From Micrococcales bacterium 73-13 (GTDB taxonomy: Bacteria > Actinomycetota > Actinomycetes > Actinomycetales > Microbacteriaceae), in assembly GCA_001898855.1 (NCBI GenBank), contig MKVN01000048.1:1-58706 (forward strand): DNA of 58,706 nucleotides, given 5' to 3'. Of the stretch, positions 25,297-34,717 are shown in pieces; the first letter of the stretch is position 1; each line of letters opens with the position of its first letter. The notes under the pieces were generated by a model, which had not been told where the DNA came from, ran no database searches, and was given only the letters and a program-made list of their open reading frames with translations. The position numbers and the translations under genes were made by a program.

Positions 25297-26825
25297 GCCG
25301 GCGCCTCGACGGCCTCACCGGCTGGCGCGCCGACTGGGCCGGGCTGCGAGTGGCGGTGCTCGGGCTCGGCGCGACCGGCTTCGCCGCCGCCGACACGCTC
25401 GCGGAGCTCGGCTGCGAGGTGCTCGTCGTCGCCGGCGGTCCCGACCCGGACCGCGAGCGGATCCTCGAGGTCCTCGGCGTGCGCTTCCGGCTCGAGGAGG
25501 ACCGGGCCGCGGTCCCGGAGGAGCTCCTCGACCCGCCGCCCGAGCTCGCGATCGTCTCGCCCGGCTACCGCCCCGACCACCCGATCCTGCTCGAGCTGGA
25601 GCGCCGGGGCGTCCCGATCTGGGGTGACATCGAGCTCGCCTGGCGGGTGCGCGACAAGATCGAGGCGGCCGAGTGGATCCTGGTCACCGGGACGAACGGG
25701 AAGACCACGACGACGCGCCTGACCGGCCATCTGCTGCGCGCCGCGGGCCTGCGCGCGGCCGAGGTCGGGAACATCGGGGTCCCGGTGCTCGACGCGGTGC
25801 GACGGCCGGAGGGCTTCGACGCGCTCGTCGTCGAGCTGTCCAGCTATCAGCTGCACCGGCTCCCGCTGACCGGCCCGGGAGCGCTGCACCCGGTCGCCGC
25901 GGTCTGCCTCAACGTCGCCGACGACCACCTCGACTGGCACGGCTCGCGCTCGGCCTACGAGGCGGCGAAGGGCCGCGTGTACGCGAACGCGCGGGTCGCC
26001 GCCGTCTACAACCGCGCCGACCCCGCGACGATCCGGATGGTCGAGGCGGCCGACGTCGAGGAGGGCTGCCGGGCGATCGGCTTCGACCTCGGCGTGCCGG
26101 GGCCGAGCGAGCTCGGCGTGATCGACGGCGTCGTCGTCGACCGCGCGTTCCTCGAGGACCGCCATCACCGGGCGCTGGAGCTGACGACGCTCCCGGAGCT
26201 CGCCGCGGCCGGCCTCGACTCGCCGCACCTGGTCGCCGACGTGCTCGCCGCCGCCGCGCTCGCGAGGGCCGCGGGCGTCCCGGCCGAGGCCGTCCACGAC
26301 GCGCTCCCGACCTTCCGGGTCGACCCGCATCGCACCGAGCCGGTCGCGACGGCCGACGGCGTCGCCTGGGTCGACGACTCCAAGGCGACCAACCCGCACG
26401 CGGCCGACGCGGCCCTCCGGTCCCGCCCGAGCGTGGTGTGGATCGTCGGCGGCCTGCTCAAGGGCGTCGACATCGGCGGGCTCGTCGAGGCGCACGCGGG
26501 CCGGCTGCGCGCCGCCGTCGTGATCGGCGCCGACCGCGCGCCCGTGCTGGCCGCCCTCGCGCGACACGCGCCCGGGGTCGCCGTGCTCGAGGTCATGCCG
26601 GGGGAGGATGTCGACGTGATGCCGGAGGCCGTCCGGCTGGCGGCCGGTGTCGCCCGACCCGGTGACACCGTCCTCCTGTCGCCGGCCGCCGCGTCGATGG
26701 ACCAGTTCGCGGACTACGCGGACCGCGGGCGCAGGTTCGCGGACGCGGTCCGGGAGCACGTAGCAGACCGGCTCGGAGGTGCAGGGGATGACGACGCTCC
26801 GCCCGCCGCGCCGCACGGCCCCTGA
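25293..26825 (+). CDS. murD: UDP-MurNAc-L-alanine-D-glutamate ligase
   Basis: A 510-residue Mur ligase that adds D-Glu to UDP-MurNAc-L-Ala. It has an N-terminal Rossmann-like domain ([19 protein letters not shown]), the ATP loop [19 protein letters not shown], the carbamylated-lysine region with [20 protein letters not shown], and a C-terminal domain with [17 protein letters not shown]. The start is TTG at 25293, whose bases overlap the mraY stop (TTGA); this rare start is supported by coupling and by the lack of another codon before the Rossmann motif. The last 38 bases overlap ftsW. Confidence 0.95.
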   Translation: MSRRLDGLTGWRADWAGLRVAVLGLGATGFAAADTLAELGCEVLVVAGGPDPDRERILEVLGVRFRLEEDRAAVPEELLDPPPELAIVSPGYRPDHPILLELERRGVPIWGDIELAWRVRDKIEAAEWILVTGTNGKTTTTRLTGHLLRAAGLRAAEVGNIGVPVLDAVRRPEGFDALVVELSSYQLHRLPLTGPGALHPVAAVCLNVADDHLDWHGSRSAYEAAKGRVYANARVAAVYNRADPATIRMVEAADVEEGCRAIGFDLGVPGPSELGVIDGVVVDRAFLEDRHHRALELTTLPELAAAGLDSPHLVADVLAAAALARAAGVPAEAVHDALPTFRVDPHRTEPVATADGVAWVDDSKATNPHAADAALRSRPSVVWIVGGLLKGVDIGGLVEAHAGRLRAAVVIGADRAPVLAALARHAPGVAVLEVMPGEDVDVMPEAVRLAAGVARPGDTVLLSPAAASMDQFADYADRGRRFADAVREHVADRLGGAGDDDAPPAAPHGP

Positions 26826-28044
26826 TGGGGGATCGGACCCGTCGGGCCAGCGCCGCGGCTTCGCCGCGGTGGTGCCGCTCACGCGGATGTTCAGCCCGGA
26901 GAACCGCGACTCGCTGCTGCTGATCGGCACCACGCTCTTCCTGGTCGCCTTCGGCCTGGTCATGGTGCTGAGCGCCTCGAGCGTCGAGGAGCAGTCGGCG
27001 ACGGGCGACCCGTTCGGCCGGGTGCTGCGCCAGGCGATCTTCGCCGGAGTGGCGATCCCCGCGATGCTCGTCGTGGGCCGGCTGCCCGTCGCGTTCTGGA
27101 AGCGGTGGGCCAGGCCCGCCCTGCTGGTGACGATGGGCATGCAGCTGCTCGTCTTCGTGCCCGGGCTCAGCTCCTCCGGCGGCGGCAACCGGAACTGGAT
27201 CGTCATCGGCGGCTTCACGATGCAGCCGTCGGAGTTCCTGAAGCTCGCGCTGGTGCTCTGGATCGGCGTCGTGCTCGGCGCGCGTCGGGACGAGCTCGGC
27301 GACTGGCGGCGCCTGCTGCTGCCGGTGGCGCCGGTCGCGGGCGTCGCGATCGGCCTGGTGCTGGCCGGCTCCGACCTCGGGACCGCGGCGATCATGATGC
27401 TCATGGTGTTCGGCTGCGCGTTCTTCGCCGGCGCGCGGCTCGCCCACCTGCTGGTCGGCGCGCTCGGCGTCGCGCTGCTCGCCCTGGTGTTCGCGATGGC
27501 GAGCCCGAACCGGATGAGCCGGATCAACACCTGGCTCCAGGGCTGCACGGACGCCGACTACTCGGGCTACTGCTGGCAGCCGCAGCACGGCATGTGGGCG
27601 CTCGCCTCCGGCGGCGTGCTCGGCGTCGGGCTCGGCAACTCCCGGGCGAAGTGGAACTGGCTGCCGGAGGCGGACAACGACTTCATCTTCGCGATCATCG
27701 GCGAGGAGCTCGGGCTGGTCGGCGCGCTCGTCGTGCTCGCGCTGTACGCGCTGCTGGCGATCGTGCTGGTGCGCATCATGCGCCGCGCCCGGGAGCCGCT
27801 CACCCGGATCGTCACCGGCGGCGTCCTGGTCTGGGTCGTCGGGCAGGCCTTCGTGAACATCGGCGTGGTCCTCGGGGTGCTGCCCGTGCTCGGCGTCCCG
27901 CTCCCGCTGATCTCCTCCGGCGGGTCATCCCTGGTCGCGATCCTGCTCGCGATCGGCGTCGTGCTCTCGCTCGCCAGGGCCGAGACGCAGCAGGCCGCGC
28001 GGATCGCCGCCACGCCGCCCGCGCCGACCCGTCGCCGGCGATGA
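26788..28044 (+). CDS. ftsW: septal SEDS peptidoglycan polymerase
   Basis: A 418-residue polytopic membrane protein of the SEDS family, which polymerises lipid II at the septum as partner of FtsI. Conserved pieces include GNRNWIVIGGFTMQPSEFLKL, GSDLGTAAIMML, LPEADNDFIFAIIGEELGL and VLGVPLPLISSGGSS. The loop with Cys residues (GCTDADYSGYCWQPQHG) is typical of actinobacterial FtsW. The ATG at 26788 has GGAGG eight bases upstream; a GTG at 26779 overlaps that site and is less likely. The gene starts inside the end of murD and overlaps murG by four bases. Confidence 0.96.
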   Translation: MTTLRPPRRTAPDGGSDPSGQRRGFAAVVPLTRMFSPENRDSLLLIGTTLFLVAFGLVMVLSASSVEEQSATGDPFGRVLRQAIFAGVAIPAMLVVGRLPVAFWKRWARPALLVTMGMQLLVFVPGLSSSGGGNRNWIVIGGFTMQPSEFLKLALVLWIGVVLGARRDELGDWRRLLLPVAPVAGVAIGLVLAGSDLGTAAIMMLMVFGCAFFAGARLAHLLVGALGVALLALVFAMASPNRMSRINTWLQGCTDADYSGYCWQPQHGMWALASGGVLGVGLGNSRAKWNWLPEADNDFIFAIIGEELGLVGALVVLALYALLAIVLVRIMRRAREPLTRIVTGGVLVWVVGQAFVNIGVVLGVLPVLGVPLPLISSGGSSLVAILLAIGVVLSLARAETQQAARIAATPPAPTRRRR

Positions 28045-29147
28045 CGACCCTGCTGCTGGCGGGCGGCGGGACCGCCGGCCACGTCAACCCGCTGCTGGCG
28101 ATCGCCGACCGCATCCGCCTGCGGCGCCCCGACGACGAGCTGATCGTGCTCGGCACCGCGGAGGGCCTCGAGGCGCGCCTCGTCCCGGAGCGCGGCTACG
28201 AGCTCGCCACCATCCCGCGGCTGCCGTTCCCGAGGCGCCCGGACGGCTACGCGCTGCGCTTCCCGGGGCGCTACCGCGCCGCGGTGCGGCGGGTGGAGGC
28301 GCTGATCGCGGAGCGCGGGGTGGACGCGGTGGTCGGCGTCGGCGGCTACGCCGCGGCGCCCGCCTACTCGGCGGCGCACCGCCGCGGCGTGCCGATCGTG
28401 ATCCACGAGGCGAACGCCGTGCCGGGCTACGCGAACCGGCTCGGCGCGCGCTGGGCCGCCGGCGTCGGCATCGCCTTCCGCGGCACCCCGCTGCGCCCGC
28501 GCGGCGGTGCGGCGGAGCTGGTCGGCATGCCGCTGCGGCCCGAGATCGAGCGGCTCGCCGATCCCGGGCGGCGACGGGCGGCCCGGACGGAGGCGGCGGC
28601 GCTCTTCGGGCTCGACCCGACCCGCCCCGTGCTGCTGGCCACCGGCGGGTCGAGCGGGGCGCAGCGCATCAACGAGGCGATCGCGGGCGCCGCCGCCGCG
28701 ATCACGGCGGCCGGCTGGCAGATCCTGCACCTGACGGGGGAGCACCGGGACGCGGTCGCAGCGGAGCTGCCCGACTACCACCCCGTGCGATACGCCGACC
28801 GGATGGACCTCGCGCTCGCGGCCGCGGACCTCGCGGTCTCCCGCGCCGGCACCTCGACGGTCGCCGAGCTCTCGGCGCTCGGCATCCCGGCGGTGCTCGT
28901 GCCCTACGCCGTCGGCAACGGCGAGCAGCGCCGGAACGCGGCCGAGGCGGTCGCCGCCGGGGGCGCGATCCTGGTCGAGGACGCGGCCTGCTCCGTCGAA
29001 TGGGCCTCGACCGCCCTCGTCGCCCTGCTCGGCGACCGGGACCGGATCGCGGCGATGGCCGAGCGGATGGCGACGACCGGCGTCCCGGACGCCACCGACC
29101 GCATGGTCGCGCTCGTCGAGCGCGCCCTCCCGCCCGGGCCCGCCTGA
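28041..29147 (+). CDS. murG: lipid II synthase (UDP-GlcNAc transferase)
   Basis: A 368-residue GT-B glycosyltransferase that adds GlcNAc to lipid I on the cytoplasmic face. The N-terminal glycine loop LLAGGGTAGHVNPLLAIA, the lipid-side loop VGVGGYAAAPAYSAAHRRG with IHEANAVPGYANR, the second glycine loop LLATGGSSGAQRINEA and the UDP-GlcNAc site AVSRAGTSTVAELSALG with PYAVGNGEQRRNA are all present. It starts within the ftsW stop (ATGA) and ends 72 bases before murC, the first real gap in the cluster. Confidence 0.96.
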   Translation: MTTLLLAGGGTAGHVNPLLAIADRIRLRRPDDELIVLGTAEGLEARLVPERGYELATIPRLPFPRRPDGYALRFPGRYRAAVRRVEALIAERGVDAVVGVGGYAAAPAYSAAHRRGVPIVIHEANAVPGYANRLGARWAAGVGIAFRGTPLRPRGGAAELVGMPLRPEIERLADPGRRRAARTEAAALFGLDPTRPVLLATGGSSGAQRINEAIAGAAAAITAAGWQILHLTGEHRDAVAAELPDYHPVRYADRMDLALAAADLAVSRAGTSTVAELSALGIPAVLVPYAVGNGEQRRNAAEAVAAGGAILVEDAACSVEWASTALVALLGDRDRIAAMAERMATTGVPDATDRMVALVERALPPGPA

Positions 29148-29206
29148 GCCGGCCGGGCTTCCGCAGGTCGCCGCCGCGCCACCGGCGATTTCCCGGTGCG
29201 CGCTCA

Positions 29207-29212
29207 TAGAGT
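29207..29212 (+). promoter_or_regulatory. -10 element of an internal promoter before murC
   Basis: TAGAGT lies seven bases before the murC ATG, in the only intergenic gap between ftsL and ftsQ longer than a few bases. The spacing fits a leaderless murC transcript, which would let murC-ftsQ be expressed apart from the mraZ promoter. Confidence 0.45.
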
Positions 29213-29219
29213 CGGGGCG

Positions 29220-30656
29220 ATGATCAAGCCCGACCTCTCGCTGCCGCTGCCGGAGACGATCGACGGCACGGTGCACTTCGCCGGCGTCGGCGGCTCGGGG
29301 ATGAGCGGGATCGCGAAGCTGTTCCTCGACGCCGGGCACCGGGTCACGGGCTCCGACCGCTCGGAGAGCCGCGCGATCGAGGCGCTGCGCGCCGCGGGCG
29401 CCGGGATCCGGATCGGCCACGACGCGGCGAACGTCGGCGCGGACGTCGGCGCGCTGGTCTACACCGGCGCACTCTGGCCGGACAACCCCGAGTACCTGGA
29501 GGCGGTGCGCCGCGGCATCCCCGCGCTGCACCGCTCGCAGGCGCTCGCCTGGCTCACCCGGGGCGCGCGGGCGCTGGTCGCCGTCGCGGGGGCGCACGGC
29601 AAGACGACCTCCGCCGGCATGATCGTCACCGCGCTCGTCGAGGCGGGCCGGAACCCCTCCTTCGTCAACGGCGGCGTCATCCGCTCGCTCGGCACCGCCG
29701 CCGCCCTCGGGGACCCCGATCTCTGGGTGATCGAGGCGGACGAGTCGGACGGCTCCTTCCTGCTCTACGACGCCGCGATCGCGCTCGTCACGAACGTCGA
29801 CCCCGACCACCTCGACCACTACGGCAGCCGCCAGGCCTTCGACGCGGCGTTCGTCGACTTCGCCGCGAAGGCGAGCGACCGCGTCGTCGTCTCGGCCGAC
29901 GACCCCGGCGCGGCGCGGGTGCGCGCCGCGCTCGGCGCCGCGGAGGACGGGTCCGGGCCGCGGGTGGCGACGTTCGGCGAGTCGACGGACGCCGACGTGC
30001 GGGTCGCGGGCATCCGGACCGACGGCCCGGTCTCCGCGGTGCTGCACGACCCGGACCTCCCGGGGTCGCCGCTGCCGCTGCGGCTGCGCGTGCCGGGCCG
30101 GCACAACGCGATCAACGCGGCCGGCGCCTACGCCGTGCTCCGGGCGCTCGAGGTGGGCCACGACGAGGCCGTCGCCGGCCTCGAGGCGTTCGAGGGCACC
30201 GAGCGCCGCTTCGAGCTGCACGAGACGGTCGGCGGCGTGCGCGTCTACGACGACTACGCGCACCACCCGACCGAGGTCGCGGCCGCGCTCGCGCAGGCGC
30301 GCTCGGTGCTGCCGGACGGCGCGCGGCTGATCGCGGTGCACCAGCCCCACCTGTACTCGCGGACCCGGCTGATGGCGGGGGAGTTCGCCGAGGCCTACGA
30401 GCGGCTCGCCGACCACACCGTCGTGCTCGACGTGTTCGGCGCCCGCGAAGACCCGGAGCCCGGCGTCACGGGTGCTCTGGTCGCCGACCGCTTCGCCGAC
30501 CCCTCGCGCGTCGACTACCTCCCGGACTGGCAGCAGGCCGCCGACCGGGTCGCGCAGCTCGCGCGGCCGGGGGACCTCGTCATGACGCTCTCCTGCGGGG
30601 ACGTGTACCGGATCATCCCGCAGCTGGTCGCCTCGATCCGGGCTGCGGCGCGGTGA
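29220..30656 (+). CDS. murC: UDP-MurNAc-L-alanine ligase
   Basis: A 478-residue Mur ligase catalysing the first amino-acid addition to UDP-MurNAc. Recognised by [19 protein letters not shown] at the N-terminus, the ATP loop [38 protein letters not shown] with [11 protein letters not shown], and [19 protein letters not shown] near residue 340. The ATG at 29220 lacks a strong ribosome binding site. The last bases overlap the ftsQ GTG. Confidence 0.96.
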   Translation: MIKPDLSLPLPETIDGTVHFAGVGGSGMSGIAKLFLDAGHRVTGSDRSESRAIEALRAAGAGIRIGHDAANVGADVGALVYTGALWPDNPEYLEAVRRGIPALHRSQALAWLTRGARALVAVAGAHGKTTSAGMIVTALVEAGRNPSFVNGGVIRSLGTAAALGDPDLWVIEADESDGSFLLYDAAIALVTNVDPDHLDHYGSRQAFDAAFVDFAAKASDRVVVSADDPGAARVRAALGAAEDGSGPRVATFGESTDADVRVAGIRTDGPVSAVLHDPDLPGSPLPLRLRVPGRHNAINAAGAYAVLRALEVGHDEAVAGLEAFEGTERRFELHETVGGVRVYDDYAHHPTEVAAALAQARSVLPDGARLIAVHQPHLYSRTRLMAGEFAEAYERLADHTVVLDVFGAREDPEPGVTGALVADRFADPSRVDYLPDWQQAADRVAQLARPGDLVMTLSCGDVYRIIPQLVASIRAAAR

Positions 30657-31696
30657 AGCGCCCCGAGGGCTTCGACAAGGCCCCGCCCCCAGCGGACCCG
30701 AAGCAGAGGGCGGGCCGCGCCGCGCGCACGCCACGGGCTCCCGTCGAGCCGTCGAAGCGGGATCGCGCCCCGCGGACCCCCGACGCCGCGTCGCCCGAGG
30801 CGGCCCGACCCGCGAAGGCCGCCGGGGCGTCGAAGCCCGCGAGGCCCCCGAGGTCCCCGAGGCCCCGGGCGGCGGGGAGGCCGCCGAAGGACACCGGACG
30901 GCGGGACGCGCGCCGGGCGGCGGCCGAGGCCCGACGCGAGGCGCGGCGCGCGGCGGCCGAGCGGCGCCGCTACGAGAAGGCGGAGATCCGGCGCTTCACC
31001 CGTCGCCAGCGCACGCGGCGGATCGCGATCTGGACCACCGTCGGGACGGTCGGGCTCGTCGTGGTGCTCGTGCTCGTCGCGATCCTCTCGCCGATCCTGT
31101 CGCTGCGCACCGTGCTCGTCGAGGGCACGTCCCGCGTCGACGCGTCGGCGGTCCAGGCGAAGGTCGAGGCCCAGCTCGGCACGCCGCTCGCGCTCATCGA
31201 CTACGGCCGCATCGACGCCGACCTCCGCGAGTTCCCGGTGATCCGCAGCTACACCACCGAGACGATCCCGCCCGGCACGATCGTGCTGCACATCACGGAG
31301 CGCCAGCCCGTGGTCGGCGTCGCGTCGGCGTCCGGCGACTTCGTCTACGTCGACCCCGCCGGCGTGACGGTGCAGACCTCCAAGGAGCGGCTGCCCGGCG
31401 TGCCGCTGGTCATCGAGTCCGGCACCTCGCTGCCCAATCCCGCCTTCGACGCGGCGGTCGAGGTGCTGCAGGCGATGCCGGCGGAGCTGCGCGGGCAGAT
31501 CGACACGATCACCGCGACCACCCGCGACGACGTGTGGCTGACGTTCGCCGGCGTGCCGCAGGCGGTCAAGTGGGGGAGCGCCGACGACTCGCTCACGAAG
31601 GTGCGGCTGCTCGAGATCCTGCGTGCGAACTTCGGCGGCACCCCGGGCACCTTCGACGTGTCGGCGACCTCGAACGGCATCTTCCGACCCGCCTGA
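30653..31696 (+). CDS. ftsQ: division protein FtsQ
   Basis: A 347-residue bitopic protein. The first 120 residues are a cytoplasmic tail very rich in Pro, Ala, Lys and Arg, with an Arg/Ala-rich helix just before the membrane. One helix ([19 protein letters not shown]) follows, then a POTRA domain ([19 protein letters not shown], with [27 protein letters not shown]) and the beta domain. FtsQ scaffolds FtsL and FtsB in the divisome. It starts with GTG overlapping the murC stop. The cytoplasmic tail is long compared with proteobacterial FtsQ but usual for actinobacteria. Confidence 0.93.
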   Translation: MKRPEGFDKAPPPADPKQRAGRAARTPRAPVEPSKRDRAPRTPDAASPEAARPAKAAGASKPARPPRSPRPRAAGRPPKDTGRRDARRAAAEARREARRAAAERRRYEKAEIRRFTRRQRTRRIAIWTTVGTVGLVVVLVLVAILSPILSLRTVLVEGTSRVDASAVQAKVEAQLGTPLALIDYGRIDADLREFPVIRSYTTETIPPGTIVLHITERQPVVGVASASGDFVYVDPAGVTVQTSKERLPGVPLVIESGTSLPNPAFDAAVEVLQAMPAELRGQIDTITATTRDDVWLTFAGVPQAVKWGSADDSLTKVRLLEILRANFGGTPGTFDVSATSNGIFRPA

Positions 31697-31766
31697 GCCC
31701 GTCGGATTCCCGACACGCGGCGTCGCTGCGTCCGGTCGGCCGAAAGCGGACCTACATTCGTCGCAG

Positions 31767-31816
31767 TTAATCCTCTACCGAGGTGAACATTATACCTCAA
31801 CTAGAGGTTGAAGGTT
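31767..31816. promoter_or_regulatory. ftsZ promoter region with nested inverted repeats
   Basis: The 158-base gap before ftsZ contains an AT-rich segment with two CCTC/GAGG inverted pairs (31772-31775 with 31780-31783; 31795-31798 with 31804-31807) and the palindrome TCAACTAGAGGTTGA (31797-31811). The latter has the same TCAA-N7-TTGA form as the site before the second MerR gene. TATACC (31791-31796) is a possible -10 element. Division-gene regulators of the FtsR type are plausible binders. Bases 31697-31766 show nothing definite. Confidence 0.6.
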
Positions 31817-31854
31817 AGCCAGCAAGGAACCCAGCAAGGGACGGAGCCCGGCAC

Positions 31855-33063
31855 GTGTCTACGAACCAGAACTACCTCGCCGTGATCAAGGTCGTCGGCG
31901 TCGGTGGCGGCGGGGTGAACGCCGTGAACCGGATGATCGAGCTCGGGCTGCGGGGCGTCGAGTTCATCGCGATCAACACGGACGCCCAGGCGCTGCTGCT
32001 CAGCGACGCCGACGTCAAGCTCGACGTGGGCCGGGAGCTGACCAAGGGGCTCGGCGCCGGCGCCGACCCCGAGGTGGGGCGCCGCGCCGCCGAGGACCAC
32101 GCCGAGGAGATCGAGGAGGCGCTGCGCGGCGCCGACATGGTCTTCGTCACCGCGGGCGAGGGCGGCGGCACGGGCACCGGCGGCGCTCCGGTCGTCGCGC
32201 GCATCGCCAAGTCGATCGGCGCCCTCACGGTCGGCGTCGTGACCAAGCCGTTCGCCTTCGAGGGCAAGCGCCGGTACCAGATGGCCGAGCAGGGCATCGA
32301 GCGCCTCAAGGAGGAGGTCGACACCCTCATCGTGGTGCCGAACGACCGCCTGCTGGAGATCTCCAACCGCGAGATCAGCATGCTCGAGGCCTTCGCGACC
32401 GCCGACCAGGTGCTGCTCGCCGGCGTCCAGGGCATCACCGACCTCATCACCACGCCCGGGCTCATCAACGTCGACTTCGCGGACGTCAAGTCCGTCATGT
32501 TCGGAGCGGGCGCCGCGATCATGGGCATCGGCTCCGCGCGCGGCGCCGATCGCGCCATCAAGGCGGCCGAGATCGCCGTCTCGAGCCCGCTGCTCGAGGC
32601 CTCGATCGAGGGCGCGCACGGCGTGCTGCTCTCGATCCAGGGCGGATCGAACCTCGGCATCTTCGAGATCAACGACGCCGCGGAGCTCGTCAAGCAGGCG
32701 GTGCACCCGGAGGCGAACATCATCTTCGGCACCGTCATCGACGACCAGCTCGGCGACGAGGTCCGCGTCACGGTGATCGCGGCCGGCTTCGACGGGGGCG
32801 AGCCGGTGCGCCGCCACGTCGTGCCGGAGGCCGTGCCGCGCCGCACCGCACCCGTGCTCCCGGTCGCGGCCGCCTCGAGCGAGCTGCCGGCCGCGGTCGC
32901 GAGCGCCGAGGTCGCCGCCCGGATGTCCGGCGAGCAGCCGAGCCTCGTGCCGGCGGCCGAGGAGCGCGACTTCGAGCGGGAGCCGACGCTGGTGACCACC
33001 CCGAGCGGCTTCGACGACTTCGACGACGACGGCGGGCTCGACGTCCCCGACTTCCTGAAGTAA
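31855..33063 (+). CDS. ftsZ: cell division GTPase FtsZ
   Basis: A 402-residue tubulin homologue that forms the Z-ring. It shows [15 protein letters not shown] at the nucleotide site, the tubulin signature GGGTGTGG at residues 103-110, the [18 protein letters not shown] region, and the synergy-loop residues [11 protein letters not shown] with [15 protein letters not shown] variable Ala/Pro/Glu-rich linker ends in the conserved C-terminal peptide [12 protein letters not shown], which binds SepF and FtsW. The GTG at 31855 has GGAG eight bases upstream. yggS follows with no gap, and sepF after that. Confidence 0.98.
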   Translation: MSTNQNYLAVIKVVGVGGGGVNAVNRMIELGLRGVEFIAINTDAQALLLSDADVKLDVGRELTKGLGAGADPEVGRRAAEDHAEEIEEALRGADMVFVTAGEGGGTGTGGAPVVARIAKSIGALTVGVVTKPFAFEGKRRYQMAEQGIERLKEEVDTLIVVPNDRLLEISNREISMLEAFATADQVLLAGVQGITDLITTPGLINVDFADVKSVMFGAGAAIMGIGSARGADRAIKAAEIAVSSPLLEASIEGAHGVLLSIQGGSNLGIFEINDAAELVKQAVHPEANIIFGTVIDDQLGDEVRVTVIAAGFDGGEPVRRHVVPEAVPRRTAPVLPVAAASSELPAAVASAEVAARMSGEQPSLVPAAEERDFEREPTLVTTPSGFDDFDDDGGLDVPDFLK

Positions 33064-33759
33064 GTGCCCGCCGGGCCCGGCACCGGGGCGGTTGCCGACG
33101 GCGGCTCCCTCGGCGGGCGGCTGGAGTCGATCCGGGCCGAGCTGCCGGCCGGCGTGACGCTGATCGTCGTCACGAAGTTCCACCCGGCCCCGCTGGTCCG
33201 CGAGCTCGCGGCGCTCGGCGTGCGCGACGTCGGCGAGAGCCGCCACCAGGAGGCGGCGCCGAAGGCCGCGGAGCTCGCCGGCCTCGGTCTGCGCTGGCAC
33301 TTCATCGGACAGCTGCAGTCGAACAAGGCGAAGGCGGTGCGCGGCTACGCCTCGGTCCTGCACTCACTCGACCGGCTCTCGCTGCTCGACGCGCTCGCGG
33401 ACCCCGAGGCGGAGCCGATCGAGGCGTTCGTCCAGGTCAACCTCACCGACGACCCGGCGAGGGGCGGCGTCGCCCCGGCCGACCTCGCCGCCTTCGCCGA
33501 GCGGGCGCTCGGCACGCCGGGGGTGCGGCTCGCGGGCCTGATGGCGGTCGCCGGCCTCGGCGCCGACCCGGCCCGGGGGTTCGCCCGGGTGCGCGAGCTG
33601 CGCGACCGCGTGCTGCTGCCCGTCGCGCCGCACGCGACCGGGCTGTCGATGGGCATGTCCGGCGACTGGCGGGAGGCGATCCGGGAGGGTGCGACACACC
33701 TTCGGATCGGCACCGCAATCACCGGAAACCGGCCGGACCCCGCCTACGCTCGGACCTGA
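33064..33759 (+). CDS. yggS: YggS-family pyridoxal-phosphate homeostasis protein
   Basis: A 231-residue alanine-racemase-N-fold protein that binds PLP and buffers its pool; it has no known catalysis. The PLP lysine is K38 in VTKFHP; other conserved parts are [28 protein letters not shown], and [27 protein letters not shown]. It begins with a GTG directly after the ftsZ stop and must be co-expressed. The ftsZ-yggS-sepF order is standard in Gram-positive bacteria. Confidence 0.95.
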   Translation: MPAGPGTGAVADGGSLGGRLESIRAELPAGVTLIVVTKFHPAPLVRELAALGVRDVGESRHQEAAPKAAELAGLGLRWHFIGQLQSNKAKAVRGYASVLHSLDRLSLLDALADPEAEPIEAFVQVNLTDDPARGGVAPADLAAFAERALGTPGVRLAGLMAVAGLGADPARGFARVRELRDRVLLPVAPHATGLSMGMSGDWREAIREGATHLRIGTAITGNRPDPAYART

Positions 33760-33788
33760 ACCGAAGCCTCGGTGAAGGAGAGGACACG

Positions 33789-34247
33789 ATGGCCAACCCG
33801 TTCCGCAATGCCATGGCCTTCCTCGGTCTCGTCGAGGAAGAGGAGTACGAGGAGCACCCCGCGCCCCAGCAGCGCGCCCAGGCCGCCGCCCCCGCGCCGC
33901 AGCCCGCCCCTTCGCGCGCGGCCGTGACCCCCATCCGCCGTTCCGCCCAGCAGCAGAAGTCGGCCGACATGAACGAGATCCTCACCGTCCACCCCCGCGC
34001 CTTCAGGGACGTCAAGACCATCGCCGAGCACTTCCGCGAGGGCGTCCCGGTCATCATCAACATCTCGCAGATGGCCGAGCCCGAGGCGCGCCGCCTGATC
34101 GACTTCTCCTGCGGCCTCGCCGAGGCGCTCTACGGCCGCATGGAGCGCGTGACCGGCAAGGTCTTCCTGCTCTCGCCGTCGCACGTCGCGGTCAGCGGCG
34201 ACCAGGTGGACGCCGCGGACGACGTCGACGCGTCCTTCTTCGAGTAG
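33789..34247 (+). CDS. sepF: division protein SepF
   Basis: A 152-residue protein with an N-terminal amphipathic membrane anchor ([17 protein letters not shown]), a Pro/Ala/Gln-rich linker, and the SepF core from about residue 62 ([44 protein letters not shown] and FLLSPSHV). SepF ties FtsZ filaments to the membrane and is essential in actinobacteria, which lack FtsA. GAAGGAGAGG precedes the ATG at 33789. TACGCT near 33747 may be a promoter element. Confidence 0.95.
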   Translation: MANPFRNAMAFLGLVEEEEYEEHPAPQQRAQAAAPAPQPAPSRAAVTPIRRSAQQQKSADMNEILTVHPRAFRDVKTIAEHFREGVPVIINISQMAEPEARRLIDFSCGLAEALYGRMERVTGKVFLLSPSHVAVSGDQVDAADDVDASFFE

Positions 34248-34263
34248 CCCCGCGATCCCGGTG

Positions 34264-34283
34264 CGCCCGGCCGCGGCCGGGCG
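34264..34283. terminator. GC-rich perfect palindrome between sepF and yggT
   Basis: CGCCCGGCCG and CGGCCGGGCG are exact complements forming a 20-base palindrome 16 bases after the sepF stop. It could end the ftsZ-sepF transcript, but there is no T-tract, so factor-assisted termination or a protein site are equally possible. The yggT -10 element TAGGCT begins five bases later. Confidence 0.4.
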
Positions 34284-34300
34284 GCCAATAGGCTTGCCCG

Positions 34301-34606
34301 ATGGTCGTGGTCCAGATCGTCCTGCGCGTCGTCCACGTCCTGCTGATCCTGTATCTCGTCGTGCTGTGGGCCCGGATCATCCTCGACCTGGTGCAGGCGG
34401 TCTCCCGGCAGTGGCGCCCGAAGGGCTTCGTGCTCGTGCTCGCCGAGATCGTCTACACGACGACCGACCCGCCGATCCGCGGGCTGCGGCGCGTCATCCC
34501 GCCGCTGCGGGTGGGCCCGGTCGCGATCGACTTCTCGGTCGTCATCGTCATGCTCGCGGTCATCGTGCTGATGTCGATCGTCGGCGCGTTCCTCGCGGCG
34601 ACCTGA
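34301..34606 (+). CDS. YggT-family membrane protein
   Basis: A 101-residue protein with two hydrophobic helices separated by a polar segment carrying the family motif YTTTDPPIRGLRRVIPPLR. YggT proteins sit beside sepF and divIVA across Gram-positive bacteria and cyanobacteria and are thought to act in membrane organisation or division; the mechanism is unknown. TAGGCT (34289-34294) lies six bases before the ATG, which suggests a leaderless mRNA. Confidence 0.92.
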   Translation: MVVVQIVLRVVHVLLILYLVVLWARIILDLVQAVSRQWRPKGFVLVLAEIVYTTTDPPIRGLRRVIPPLRVGPVAIDFSVVIVMLAVIVLMSIVGAFLAAT

Positions 34607-34636
34607 TCGGCGCGGGGGCCGCGCGGGGCCATCGGG

Positions 34637-34674
34637 TAGGCTGCATGGGTCCCGCGGCGAGCGGGCAATAGGAT
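34637..34674 (+). promoter_or_regulatory. candidate divIVA promoters with hairpin
   Basis: Two -10-like elements precede divIVA: TAGGCT (34637-34642) and TAGGAT (34669-34674). Between them is the hairpin CCCGC-GGCGA-GCGGG (34651-34665). The second element would give a leader of about 37 bases with the ribosome binding site GCGAGGTGACGG before the ATG. Confidence 0.4.
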
Positions 34675-34717
34675 GACCTGACCTTCATCCAGAAGTCGAA
34701 GCAAGCGAGGTGACGGA

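Noticed and set aside
34264-34283. Mobile-element end or attachment site at the 20-base palindrome after sepF
   Set aside because: No direct repeats, no integrase or transposase gene, and the surrounding gene order is the standard division cluster.
34645-34671. Nine-codon open frame starting two bases after a TAGGCT element before divIVA
   Set aside because: Too short and with no ribosome binding site; the spacing to the -10 is too small for a leaderless start.
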